Under the pieces are notes generated by a model. The model saw only the letters and a list, made by a program, of their open reading frames with translations, made no database searches and was not told the DNA's origin. From contig SNVD02015934.1 in assembly GCA_013180625.2 (NCBI GenBank), positions 60,368 to 124,367 of the forward strand: a stretch of DNA of 64,000 bases. Reading direction: 5' to 3'. The stretch comes from Boswellia sacra (Eukaryota > Streptophyta > Magnoliopsida > Sapindales > Burseraceae). This document shows, one piece after another, positions 34,294 to 45,439 of the stretch. The stretch's first letter is position 1. Each line of letters starts with the position of its first letter. Both the position numbers and the translations under genes were made by a program.

Positions 34294-34549
34294 AAGGTGT
34301 TTAAGCCGTTTCTAGACGTAAAACCAGAGGAAGATGTGAGCCACAGTCACAACTACATGTACATATGCATGCGTGCCATCATTTTTGAATTTTAATGCCT
34401 TATAACTGTCATTTTAGAATTTGTATCTTTTGTTTGACTTATGGTGTCTTATTTCATCATCTTTCTTTTGAATTTCTATGCATAATTGTCAAATTTGTCA
34501 ATAAGCAGCCAAGCTACCTATTTAGATGTCATCATTAGCATACCTTTTT

Positions 34550-34612
34550 ACACTCCATAAATACCACATTTCTTGTTCTCTTCTTCACACATAGATAGAG
34601 CGTTGCATAGAC
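34550..34612 (+). promoter_or_regulatory. TATA-like core and short leader before LOG, conserved in both Athila copies
   Basis: ACTCCATAAATACCACAT near 34551-34568, followed by CTCTTCTTCACACATAG and then the LOG start codon about 55 bases further on. Copy 2 has the same order on its minus strand (complement of 62682-62720). The spacing fits a plant TATA box and short 5' UTR, so LOG may have had its own transcript. Not tested. Confidence 0.45.
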
Positions 34613-35240
34613 ATGGAGGAAACTTCAAAACATCGAATCCAAAGGATCTGTGTATTCTGTGGATCTCGACCGGATAAAAGTGAGGAGTTTGTAGAAGTAG
34701 CAAATTATCTTGGTAAGTTACTGGCTGAAAGAAAGATTCATGTGGTTTATGGGGGAGGTAGCCTCAGATTAATGGGTTGTGTGTCAATAGCTGCACATAT
34801 AGGAGGTAGTCAAATTTTAGGAGTTATTCCTAAAGCTTTGGCTATAGAAAGCATTGTTGGAAAAACGGTTGGGACGGAGTTACAAGTCTCCTCTATGCAT
34901 GAACGCATGACACATATGCTCATCAATTCAGATGCTTTTATTGCTTTACCAGGTGGCTTTGGTACTCTTGAAGAAATTTTTCAAATTGTCTCTTGGGCCC
35001 AACTGAATCTCCATAAAAAACCCATAGGTTTGTTGAATGTTAAAAGATCCTTTAATAAGTTTTGTTGATGTAGCTGTGAAACAAAATTTTATCCCTCATT
35101 CGGCGAGAAAGATCCTTGTTTCTACCACTACCGCTAGTGAACTACTTAACAAGTTACAAGCAGTCGAGTATCAACCTGACCCAGCCATCACTAAATTTAA
35201 TTGGTCAGGGGGCAAAACAAAAAGTACAAATTGGATCTGA
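34613..35240 (+). pseudogene. LOG-like: LOG-family cytokinin riboside 5'-monophosphate phosphoribohydrolase carried by a retrotransposon (copy 1)
   Basis: An intronless frame from ATG 34613. CVFCGS at residues 13-18, VVYGGGS at 44-50, GVIPKAL near 70-76, MHER at 95-98 and PGGFGTLEE at 113-121 match the LOG nucleotide-binding and active-site signatures. Arg98 and Glu121 fall at the positions known to be catalytic in LOG enzymes, which release free cytokinin bases from their nucleotides. The residue after MHER is Met where plant LOGs usually have Lys. Codon 144 is followed by a frameshift: about 8 bases present in copy 2 are missing near 35040. The second frame (35037-35240) supplies the normal C-terminal third, ending near FNWSGGK. 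Rejoined length would be about 212 codons, typical for LOG. Host LOG genes have several introns, so this is a processed capture. Not functional as it stands. Confidence 0.9.
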
Positions 35241-36607
35241 ATCTCCGTTTGTAATTTTTTCTTGTCCTTTATTTTATTTTTAGCATTTTATTTTATGAGT
35301 CTTTCAGGTTATCTCTCTCGAATAACAGAAGCTTCAGGTAATGTCTCCTATACTTTATCTCTCTACATTCAAATATTGAGGACAATGTTTCATTTGGTTG
35401 GCAAGGAAGGATAGTAGACATAAATGTGTTTTAAATTTTCTTTTTCTTGCCAAAAGAAAAAAAATGAGTTAGTAATTAGATTTAGAGTACGATGTAAGGA
35501 GTTCAAATCCTCTTGAGACGCATTCTAGGTCAAGAATGACAGAGTAGGGAGGGCCAGTTTGAACTCTTGAAACACACTCTATCCAATTTGTCATTTTGCT
35601 TTGATTTTGCATTTTTAGGACTCATTTTAGTTAACTTGATATTATTTAGTTTTGATTTTTGAATTTTATAACAAGGAGGTCTTATTCATTTCACTTTGAA
35701 TTTTTCAAATCTATGAACTCTCACAACCCTATTATTTAATAAACTGTGGCTTATGTACTCGTTAAGCAAGTATTCATGAACTTTTCTACACACACACACA
35801 TACCTTGATGCATGATTATGGGTGGCGAAATGAAATGTTGCAATATTGGAGTCTTTTGTTTTGTTTAGGATAACAACAAAAGGAAGGGGAAAGTAAAAAA
35901 AGAAAAAGAAAAAGAAAAAAGTGAAAGCAAAAAAAAAAAGAAAAAGAAAAAAAAAAGAGCAATTGTGGATAGGTTTGATCTCGTAGCCTCTTTAATTCGA
36001 GCAATTAAGCCCGAGGGGTGCCTCAATACCTAATTTCCTAAGACCAACTGGTTTGGGAGCTATTGGCCCAAAGCTCGCTACATAGATTAAGGAGAAAGCT
36101 TAATGGGATTGAACATCGCACTATCCACAAGTTTCTAAGCAAAAATAAAGTATCGGTAACCTGAGTCGTTAAGCTCATAGGGGTGTCTTAATACCTGATG
36201 CCCTAATACCAACTGGTCTGGGAGTCATTAGCCTAAGGCTCGCTGCATAGGTTAAAGATATATTCTTTCAAAAAAAAAAAAAAGAGAAGAAAGAAAAAAT
36301 ATATATATATAAAATGAATGAATACCCCCTACCTAAGGTTGTTAGCCTTAACAAATCTTAGAACCGATATGGCTTCCTTCTAATAAGCCTCATAGTCATG
36401 TGTCGAATGAGCATTAAAAGAAGGTTTATTGATATCTTGACTGAAGGGTACAGGAGTCATTTCAAAAAAATCGGTTGAGAGTTTGTTTATTTGGATAAAA
36501 TCAAGTAGAGTGCAATGATGACCACCTTGGATGTAAAATTCTATAAATCACTTCTAAATAATAACGCTTTAATTACTAGGGACTAGCAATAAGCTGGTTG
36601 GGGGTTG
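35241..36607 (+). other. Non-coding 3' region of Athila-like copy 1
   Basis: About 1.4 kb between LOG and the 3' LTR. It contains the short palindromic ATTGAGGACAATG at about 35376-35388, seen in this position in many plant Gypsy elements; A-rich purine tracts (35880-35960); and a diverged direct repeat of about 95 bp (36006-36100 and 36170-36260) sharing AGGGGTG, CTCAATACCT or TTAATACCTGAT, ACCAACTGGT and GCTCGCT. The end (36590-36607, AAGCTGGTTGGGGGTTG) is the polypurine tract. The counterpart in copy 2 is 60651-61986. Confidence 0.7.
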
Positions 36608-37966
36608 TGATGAAGACTTAAATATGTATGCTTAATAAGAGCTTAATTCATCATATTGTATTAATAGTGTCATTAAATTCCTCAACTTAAGCATATTTGT
36701 AGTCTTTACATCTTTTGAATTAACTTTCTCTTAATTTCAGTTTTGATGTAGGTTCGGTAAATTGGGCATAACTTTCTATTTATAGATCAAAATGGTACAA
36801 ATCTTAATATTTTGGAAAGATGATTCAATTATCTACAAGATTGCATTTCACAAGAATCATCAAATTCGGGATCTTAGTGGACCACAAATGGGCTTGAAGT
36901 GAACCCATCTATAGTCTCAGCCCAGCCTGACCATGCCTCAGTATTTTGACCATATCTCTCAAAATAAGTATCCAAATTGTACAAATCCATATGTTCTAGA
37001 AAGATGAGAGAAATATCTACATCCTTCATGAAGACATATGATTAAAATACTCAATAGTTCAATGTCAAAATTGGTGGTCAAAGTGGTGTACCTAATGATC
37101 CCAATTGTCAAAGTTAGTTCACCTAATATTTGACAAATATTCTTTTGTAATTTGACAAGTTTTCCCCTAAATGTATCTATAAATAGAAGTGCCTTGTGAT
37201 CCATTAGGGTATCTTGACCTTTGCTGGGATCCCTTGTTATTGTGTTTTTCTCTCTTGTATTTTTATTTTATTAATGAATTCCCTTTTTCTTATAATTTGT
37301 TTTCTTTCTCTTATAATGTCTTTCTAATTTCTCTTTTGCTAAGGTGAAAAGGTGAAACCCTTGATATGAGAGTAAGGATTTTCTAACCCTTTGATATGTG
37401 CTTAATAATCGTAATCTTATGTTGTTTATTTTATATGATTTATATTTATTTTCTTAATCAATCTTGACACCACTCGTAAAGTGGAGGTCTTGATCCATTG
37501 TAGACAATCTTTGGCACATCAAATGCTTGGATTCTTTTTAGATGTCGTATTGTTCTTCCTTACCGACATGAATCTAGTTAGGAACCTTGATTTATTGTAG
37601 ACATATGGAGATTGACACATTAAATGCTTAAACCCATTTACAAGAAGTGGTATAAATATTGGTAACGAAAGAAATATAATTCATATAACTAAATGGGTTA
37701 CTTATCCTTATTTGATATATCAAAGGCGGATCCCCTAACCTTAGCTTTTATTATTATTGTGTTAATTCCTTTTACTTGCGTATTTTAATTATTTTCATCT
37801 ATTGTTGATATTTTCTTGTCATATCTTTGAATAATTCATATCATATTTGCTTACTTTTAATTTGTAGCGCTAAAATCCCATTCCTCGTGGATCGAACCCG
37901 GTCTTACTAGGTTTATTACTTCGACACTCTTATACTTGGGAGACAATCCTATTTTCAGATGTGTCA
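36608..37966 (+). repeat. 3' LTR of Athila-like copy 1
   Basis: A 1359-bp LTR. It starts TGATGAAGACTT, ends AGATGTGTCA and is followed by ATAGC, the near-match of ATAGT before the 5' LTR. Confidence 0.92.
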
Positions 37967-40900
37967 ATAGCAACTCTTTTAATAATCACGTATAGAGTAA
38001 ATGAAAGTTAAGTAAATACCAGATGTCGTATAGGTGGTGGCAACTGCTCTTCAATGTCTGAAAATTTCTATTGCAAAAAGTTGTACAACTACATATTGTA
38101 GTCCTTCAATTCTTTGTTCTCCACTCACATTTCATGTAATTCTTGATCCAATTTCTCCACATCAATAGACTGAGATGAACATTGACTTATGACAGTAGTT
38201 GGAGAAGGACCATGGCCATATGTGCGGGCATAACCACGATGATCACGTCCCTATACATCTTGAAATACTCGTTCTGCTGTAGCTTCGGTTTGTTGCTCAA
38301 TAGGTATTCTAGACATGCCTTCTTTTAGTTGACTCTACAAAATGATGAAAACAACTGTAAGTGAAAGCATAAAAAAAGGATTGTGTAACCAATTTAAAAC
38401 AAATTGTAAGTGCATATAATTTAGTTTAAAAAAGTACAATTATTTCAGCACTCTCAGTGTCTACTACTGTTTTTTAACTATTTAACACAAGTTTAAAGAT
38501 GCATCATTTCTTTCTCTATTTAACTATTTGAAATTTATGTAAAAAAGATATTCTAGACTTTACAACTTCATTTGGGGACCTGAAAAACCTTGACCTTCTA
38601 GAGAGTTGCCAACATTCTCTTCTCTTTCTTACTTTCTTTCTCATAGGAAACAAAAGAAGTACATTACTAATGAAAAAAATGAATTACAATTGTATCTATA
38701 TTATTTATGCTATGGTTTCCTTATTCAAATGCCCTTTAATTCCGGAACTTCGGTTTGTTCTACCCTTAATGTTTTCTTGTTCATTTGTAAAATGATTAGT
38801 TGTGTTTTTGTTTCTTAATATTAATTAGAATTTCTGATTTTTCTCCCTACTTTCCAATTGTTTTGGTTTGCAAAGAATACAACACAGCAGGTGCACGTCA
38901 TTAATATTAATTAGTTGTGTTTTAGTTTTTGATTCTTGAAGTTTATTAATAATGGTTGGTATTGTTTTTGTTATTTGCTTCCATGTTTTCCTTCAGATCC
39001 ACAAATCATTGGTTTACCCTTGGGGTGCATTTTAATATTTGCTACTTATTGTTCTTGTTATTTGTACTTTTATATTTCCCAGATTATTTAAAATTTTGTA
39101 TTTAAACATCAAGCCGACCCTAATAGACACTGCAAATTTAGTGATGTTTGAAGCCCAAGCTTTTTGTAATTGGAAGTTTCTCTTCTTTTGATCAATTATC
39201 ATATAAAAGATGTTCCATTTAAAATTAAGTCACTTGAGCCAATTATATCAAATGATTTGTGGATTACGAATATTTCAGCATCAAAAAGTTATCTTGAAAA
39301 CTTAAACCAGACAATCATAATCGCAGGCATATAATGTCATGCAATTCTTCTATACAATTATATGGCTGTCACATAGCCAAGTTCAAGTCATGTGGCACAT
39401 GCAAACCATTTCCTATAAATAAATAAAATAAATAAAAAGATGCTCCTAGCTAGCTCAAGAACCTAGAGCAGACTCTTTAAGCATAGATCTATAAACTCAT
39501 CCATTCACATATCAACCAAAACAAACACACAAATCAAATCAACAAGATTATAATATCTGAACAAAAATCCAAGTCTCATGAAACACAAACAAAATCACTC
39601 AAATACTGATTACCATCTTAGAGAAACACAAAACTATTCCAAAATTTAAGCAGCAAAATCTTAAACAGCTCTCTTCAAGCTCAATAAACAACACTTGAGA
39701 AGCTCATAAGAACCCACCAAACCCACAAAATAACAAACAAATCAACTGCTAAAATCCCTTCAAGTTAACATATTTTCTGCTCAATATTTACTCCCAAAAT
39801 CTTTACCAATTAAAAAAAAAACTTTAATGATTATTACAGTGTTTAAGTGCTTGCTTTAGCTCAAGAACAACCTTAGTTTCCTATTTTGACCGCTTAGAAA
39901 TTCAATTAGATGCTCGAGAATGGAAGTTTCTATTTTAAACTAGCAAAAATCAGTCATAGATAGGAAAACAAACAAGAATAGCATATACAAACAAGAAAGG
40001 ATGAGCTAGGCTAGCCATAGTTGTTGCATTTAAAAATAAATAAAGAGATACACGATTAGAAGGATGTGTGTTCAATCTCTCTAAGATGTGAAGCAACTAT
40101 AAGTAATCCTTCCCTAATCTATGTAAAATCTGTTTTGACATTTTTGTGAACAATTACTTGGATCTCTTTGTGCACGACTTGTTCACTTGCATCTACTTTC
40201 TCTTTTAATGAAAGTCTCTTTATTTCGGCTCTTAAAAAATAATATAATAATAATAAAAATAAATAAATAAATAATATTTTCCATGGTTTGTGTGGCAACT
40301 GTACGAGGAGCTACTTTTAGACATTTTGTGAAGGTCAGTGTATTCTGAAATGTAGAAAAGCCATAACTTTTAACTTCAAGAAGATCAACCTGAGTTCAGT
40401 CCTAAGTCATGGGTGAAGAGAAGGAATTTGTGTGTTAGTGTGACCACTAATTACTCTCCTTTGCTTGCTTTCAGGTGTTAAATCATTTACAATTACATAG
40501 TTAATATTGATTCTTAATATTAATGATTGTTGTTGGAACGAAACTAGGTTTTCTTCTTTTGTGTGTGTGTGTGTGTGTGTTTGTGTTTGTGTTTACATGC
40601 ACATAAATAAAATCTTTTAGACACTATGTAGCATGCTATGGAGTACTGTGGTTAATTTTGAGTGCATTGTCAATCGCATTTTGAAAAAACTGAGCCCTTA
40701 AATTTGACAACAACCAAAATTCAAGAATGCCCCTAATTCTTAAACTGTGGGCTGATTCATTGGGCTGGTCTCTTTAGTGGGATTATTTTGTGTGCTGATT
40801 TTAATAGTTCCATTTCAAAGCCATTCGGTTGGTTTACTGGGCTAGTTTTTATAGTGGGATTGTTTTGTGTGTTGATTTATTGGGATGGTTTCATTGGTGA

Positions 40901-41146
40901 GTTGAAATTAAATATAAAAATTCTCAAGTATAGATTATTTGTAGGTTCTGTTACTATTATTGGGTTTAAGGGCTAGTCTCATGTATAGATGTCTGGGTTT
41001 CAAAATGTAGTATTATTGGGTTTGAGCTATATTTAAAGAAGTTTACATTGAGCAGGTTCTCCAAAAAAATGTAGTTAAAGAGGTTTACACAACTATTATG
41101 TCAATTTCATATTTACCCAAACATGCTAGCGTAATAAACTACACCA

Positions 41147-41415
41147 AGAGGGCTGGTTTGGGAATGGTTTTTGGTTTTGTGAGTTGTTTTGTTTTAGTGG
41201 TGAACAAGTGGGTTCGTTTACTATAGTTTTTTGATTGGTTTGGGAATGGTTTTTGGTTTTGTGGGCTGGTTTGGTTTATGTTGAACAAGTGGTCTGGTTT
41301 GGTTGAGTTTATGGTTTAGTGGGCTAGTTTTGGAATGGATTTGGTTTTGTGGGCTAGTTTGGTTTAGTGTTAAACAAGAGGGCTGGTTTGGTTTAGTGGG
41401 CTGGATTAGTTTCGT
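41147..41415. repeat. Degenerate minisatellite of GGTTTGGNNTGGTTTTNGTTTTGTGGGCT units
   Basis: About eight loose units alternate GGGCTGGTTTGG, GAATGGTTTTTGG, TTTTGTGGGCT and GAACAAGTGG. The open frame on the minus strand (67 codons, Pro/Asn/Gln-rich) is a by-product of the repeat. Confidence 0.7.
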
Positions 41416-42454
41416 CAAACCCAAGTCTTCTTTTCAAGCTTGAATGATCTAAATGAACATTCTTGACCTCAAGCAGCCAAGAATGGAGAAAATTTGTAAT
41501 CAAATTAAACAAATAGAAAGCTGGTTGAAGATGAGATAGAACATAGTCTATCACATCACCATCAGAGATATGTAGGCAAAAAAAAAAAAAAAAAAAGGAA
41601 CCCAGATCAACAAACTAGCAAAACAAGAAGAAATATTGAATCTTGATACAAAAAAGCACCTCAACTCCAAAAAAAAAAAAAAAAAACCTTAATTGTCTTC
41701 ACTACAGCTTGTTGACCTTCTTAAAAAAAATTTTGATTCTTCTAAACTTTTGCAGCGCCTTGCTCAGCCTGAAAGTTTGGTTTGCCATAAAACGTCCAAG
41801 TTACAACTAAGAGCAATATATTCACTTAGACTCATATAACAAAGCTTCATCTTCACTATTTAACAAGAATCAAGGAATTAAACAAACATATCTATAGCTC
41901 TAAGATATCAATCATATGACAAGCACTAAAGTGATAAAGTAAAGTATTTAGTAAGATTTCAAATTTTGTAAAATACCTCTAAGATGAAACCTTTGAGATG
42001 GTTCAATGATGGGGCTGTATTGGAGCTTTCTAACTATAGAAGCTGTAATGGCTTTGAAATGCCAAATAATGCTGAAAAATAATATCAAAACGATATTATA
42101 AGAAAAATAATAACTTGCATTAGTTTAAAAATAATAAATGACGTTACAATGTTCTTGCATTAGCCCTCTAAAATGATGCTTAGTTGTGGCTGAAATTGAT
42201 ATATGAAAGCTACCAATTTTAATAGAGGCACGGACAATCTGCTAAGTTAGCATAATATGCCCCTATGACTTTCTGAGTTCAAAGTAGCTGATTAGGACCA
42301 TTGAAGCTAACAATTTTGTATTTTTGCATTCTTATTCACATCACTTGTTTTTATGTCAAAAAAACCAACAGAGACTAAAAAGCTCTCGTCCACATCTTGG
42401 AGCATACTCCAATAAAAGGATAAAATGTTTGCGGCCTCATCTTTTATATTAGGA

Positions 42455-42510
42455 GCTTTGCAACCTAATTTCAATTATTGTCGCTTTGCAACCTAATTTC
42501 AATTATTGTC
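42455..42510. repeat. Exact 28-bp tandem duplication
   Basis: The unit GCTTTGCAACC...TTATTGTC occurs twice head to tail (42455-42482 and 42483-42510) without a mismatch, so it is recent. Confidence 0.9.
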
Positions 42511-42982
42511 ACCTAATTCCAATTGTAAGAGATCTATACAGAATAATGCAGAAAATTCTAAAATTATCAATTTGATTGAATTTCAATTTGTTGGCATCAT
42601 GATATTGGAAAAACAGATGAACTTTCCAATTGACCACTTATTGGAATTCATTCGAATAAGTAAGGCAGATTAGCCTTTGAGAAAAAGGTTCTCAAAATAT
42701 AAAAAAATCAAAGCACAGGAATCTTTCTATATCTAAATTTATCAATAGATTAATAAACATATATAGTTAAAAAATAGTGATACAAGTCAGGATTAATTTA
42801 CAGCAGCTTATATTAAATAGACTCTTTAATAATTTTTGTCCTCTATTGGATGTTAGTAATTTGCAACAAAGAATCAAATCATCAAGCCTCTACCTATTTG
42901 GTGCTAACATAATTCAAAATATTCAATTTATAAATAAATTTTTCTGTAATAGAGAACATTAACAATTAACAAATGGCAAACC

Positions 42983-43169
42983 TCAAGGTGTTGACCGACT
43001 GGTAAAGTCACTTGGTCCTAGACTTCAAGTGTCTAAAAAGCATTAGTCTTATTGCACCATGTCTTAGAGGCTGTTCCTGCAGGCTACAGCCTGAGGTTTA
43101 CACAGTCCATGGGGAGGGGGCCCTCTGCATGGGCCTAATGGACTCTAACCATTTTTTTTTTTAAAAAAA
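42983..43169 (+). mobile_element. SINE-like retroposon
   Basis: A 187-bp sequence flanked by a perfect 8-bp duplication GGCAAACC (42975-42982 and 43170-43177). Near the left end TGACCGACTGG resembles a pol III A box, and about 30 bases later CTTCAAGTGTC resembles a B box, as in a tRNA-derived SINE head. The right end is a T run followed by an A run, abutting the duplication. The body includes a GC-rich part (GGGGAGGGGGCCC). I cannot assign a family. Confidence 0.55.
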
Positions 43170-43177
43170 GGCAAACC

Positions 43178-44199
43178 AAAATATAAATAACAATAATAGC
43201 AATAATTCAAGTAACAACATGAGTACCATACTTTTGATCAGAATCTTTATTCTGTTAACCACCGTAAGAGATAGTTTTTACCTTCTATAGAGTTTACAAG
43301 ATCATTATACTCTATTCTGTCCTCAACAAGCAACTCTGCACTGGACAAATGACATAAACTAATTTAATATTTTAATAGTGATAGAAGGGATACAGAGTCT
43401 ATAAAATTGCAAAAGCATCTTCCACAAAGCACAAGAATATGAACAATCGAGCATCCCTAGTCATTATGTCGAAAATTTAGATAGGTAAAATTTCAAGTTT
43501 TCCAGAACCTTAATAACTCTTACTGAGTCCTATTACATTACATAGGGGTCCTTTGCATCTGCTCGATCCAAGGATTCTTAAACACAGATAAAATGTTATC
43601 AAGCCCCATTATTGTAAAGTACTGATGAGAATTACTGGCAGTGGAAAAAGGCATAGTTGCCAATGCTTTAAGAATGGATACCAATTGCACATAGCTAAAA
43701 GAGAATAAAACTAACGTAGCCAATTACTCAAAAGCCTAAAAGAGAAAAACAATATACACAGGGACCTGCAGCATAGGAAACCTTTTATAGCATCTTATAG
43801 TGCGTTTGATTTAATGTACAGTAAAGAAGTGATTATTTATGAATAAGTGGTGTAAACCTCATTATCTGTTCCCATAAAAATCCGTTATTCTCACCAGCAT
43901 TGTTATAGCATCTTCAATAGTCAGTTGGTCTAATAGATCTCTAATATATATGATTAATTTTATACAGTATTACAGAATATTTTAAATTGTCATATAAATG
44001 ATAAATAAAAAATAATGTATGTTAAAATCATTTTAGTATCATAGTTTCTTCTAAGTATTATCTGATTGTGATGAATTCTTATTTTTCTTTCTTTTTCATT
44101 TTTCTTTGAGATTTGGTGCATGTCCCCATAATCAGCTCATCATTGTTTCAATTACAGTGTTTTTTTCCTCCTTTAATTCTTTCTATCTCTTAAAAAGGA
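43178..44199. other. AT-rich DNA, no gene seen
   Basis: No coding signal, terminal repeats or structured repeats recognised. Confidence 0.45.
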
Positions 44200-45439
44200 T
44201 ATTGTAGGTATTATAATTTTGCTTATAGTTTTAAAGTCTGGTGACGAGGACTGAAATACCAATCGAAATGGAATTCTAATCGAGAAAGACATTGAAAATT
44301 ACATTAGAAGCCCAAATTGAAGCCAATTGGAGAGAAATTTGGGACTCTGGGCAATTTTTGGGTCAAAAACCCACTGCACACGCGCGACTGTAGCTATAAC
44401 AGCGCATGTGTACTTACAAATGTGCGTTTGTAGCCTTCTAGTATATATTTTGACCTTTATAATTTTTCTGGGACTTTTGGCCGAATTTTGGAAGGATATA
44501 TGATTTTTCTCTCAATTTTTATTGTATAAAAATCCTATAGACACATTCAAACACATTAAAATACTTGAGAAATCCATTCTTAGAGAGTTTTTAAGTGAGT
44601 TTTGTGAGAGATTCTTGAAGATTAGAATTTCATTTTGAAGTCTTTTGTAAGCCTGAGAGCAATGACTCCATTGCCACCATTTCCTTATTCTTATTTGATT
44701 TATTTTTGACGTTTTTGATTGATTCCTACTTCTAACTTTCTTTGTTATTGATTTTGCTTGATTTTTGGTTGAATTTTGATATATTTTGAATGTTGGTAGA
44801 GGGCTTTTATGTTAAGATAATTGTTTCCATGTCGATTTTGGTGGGTTTTGCCATCTTTTCCTTGTTTTCTTTTAATATAAAGTTGCCATGGGTATAAAAA
44901 ATTAATTAGAATGTTTATTGTTAGTGTTGTGAAGAAAATTATTATGTCAAGTGATGCATGGTTTTATGTAGTTATTAAATACGAATTTTTAGAATTAAAC
45001 AAAATGTTTATATTGATGTTTTGCATGAGTAAGTTCTCTGCCTTGATTGGTTTATTTAAGTTAATATGTTAATATTTGGTGTTTGATGTTAGAAATGGCA
45101 TGAAGGAATGACGAGGAATTTGTGTGTTTATTTGGCAAGATTCTTAGTATGATTTTGATTGTTCATTTGATGATTTATAAGTAAAATAGGGGCTGCCGTA
45201 ATGATTTTGGGTTGTTAGTATGATTATCTTCACGGTTTGATGATAAAAATTTTAGGTAGGAGTAGTATTTAACTATTGTTAATGATTGATGCATTTTTAT
45301 GATTCTTTTAGATGAATCACATGAGATTAGTGGGCTGATATGTCTTATTTTATCTTTATTAAACATCGTCTATGTGATGTTAGAAGATATAACGTGATTT
45401 TGGATATGCATAAGAGTTACGAGAGATGGGTGGGTTCAC

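Larger units (their letters stand above)
28227..37966 (+). mobile_element. Athila-like Gypsy retrotransposon carrying a LOG gene (copy 1)
   Basis: A 9740-bp element. LTRs lie at 28227-29565 and 36608-37966, starting TGATGAA and ending TGTCA, with about 6% difference in the first 160 bases that I compared. The target duplication is ATAGT (28222-28226) against ATAGC (37967-37971). The primer-binding site at 29572-29589 is of the TGGCGCC-type used by Athila elements. Order inside: gag, (protease deleted), RT, RNase H, integrase, a Cys-rich ORF, a LOG-family gene, about 1.4 kb of non-coding DNA, 3' LTR. RT sequence and gag (RTLKDYMNP, PHHGFETWR) place it near Athila. Multiple stops make it non-autonomous. 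The second copy at 59121-64000 shares the two accessory genes. Confidence 0.93.
27107..38334 (-). mobile_element. Second CACTA element (3' end and transposase part), host of the Athila insertion
   Basis: The terminus CATTACAATAAAATCG at 27107 aligns with the complement of the right end of the element at 18484-22504. It is followed by the same kind of subterminal words (CTTTTACGGCGG, CCGCCGTAAAAGG). Further in are two exons of an En/Spm-type transposase-associated gene (27884-27964 and 38020-38334, minus strand). The intron between them contains the 9.7-kb Athila-like element. The far end of this CACTA was not found, so the right coordinate is the last point I can support. The terminus has changed (CATTA for CACTA), so it is probably immobile. 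Confidence 0.65.
27884..38334 (-). pseudogene. CACTA transposase-associated gene (Ptta/En/Spm type), two exons split by an Athila element
   Basis: The minus-strand exon 38334 to 38020 encodes, with four internal stops, a stretch containing GYARTYGHGPSPTT. This matches the conserved R-G-YG-GP-P region of the plant Ptta/En/Spm transposase family (PF03004), followed by a coiled-coil-like LDQELHEM and PPPIRHL. A donor GTATTT follows. The acceptor TATCTTAG lies just before 27964, and the last exon (27964 to 27884) continues in the same frame from APVPYASSAHQN to a TAG. The intron is about 10 kb only because it holds the Athila-like insertion. The 5' exons were not identified. The product would help excise CACTA elements, but this copy is dead. 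Confidence 0.6.
38335..42974. other. Non-coding DNA, possibly interior of the second CACTA element
   Basis: No gene recognised. Contains a short GT tract (about 40559-40594), a degenerate GGTTTGG-type minisatellite (41147-41415), A tracts near 41580 and 41670, and an exact 28-bp tandem duplication (42455-42510). No second CACTA terminus was found by eye. Confidence 0.45.

Noticed and set aside
35990..36260. tRNA-like gene in the duplicated 3' region of the Athila element
   Set aside because: The stretch has no acceptor stem or T-arm consensus; it is better described as a diverged direct repeat.
41221..41424. A 67-codon Pro/Asn/Gln-rich frame
   Set aside because: By-product of the GGTTTGG minisatellite.
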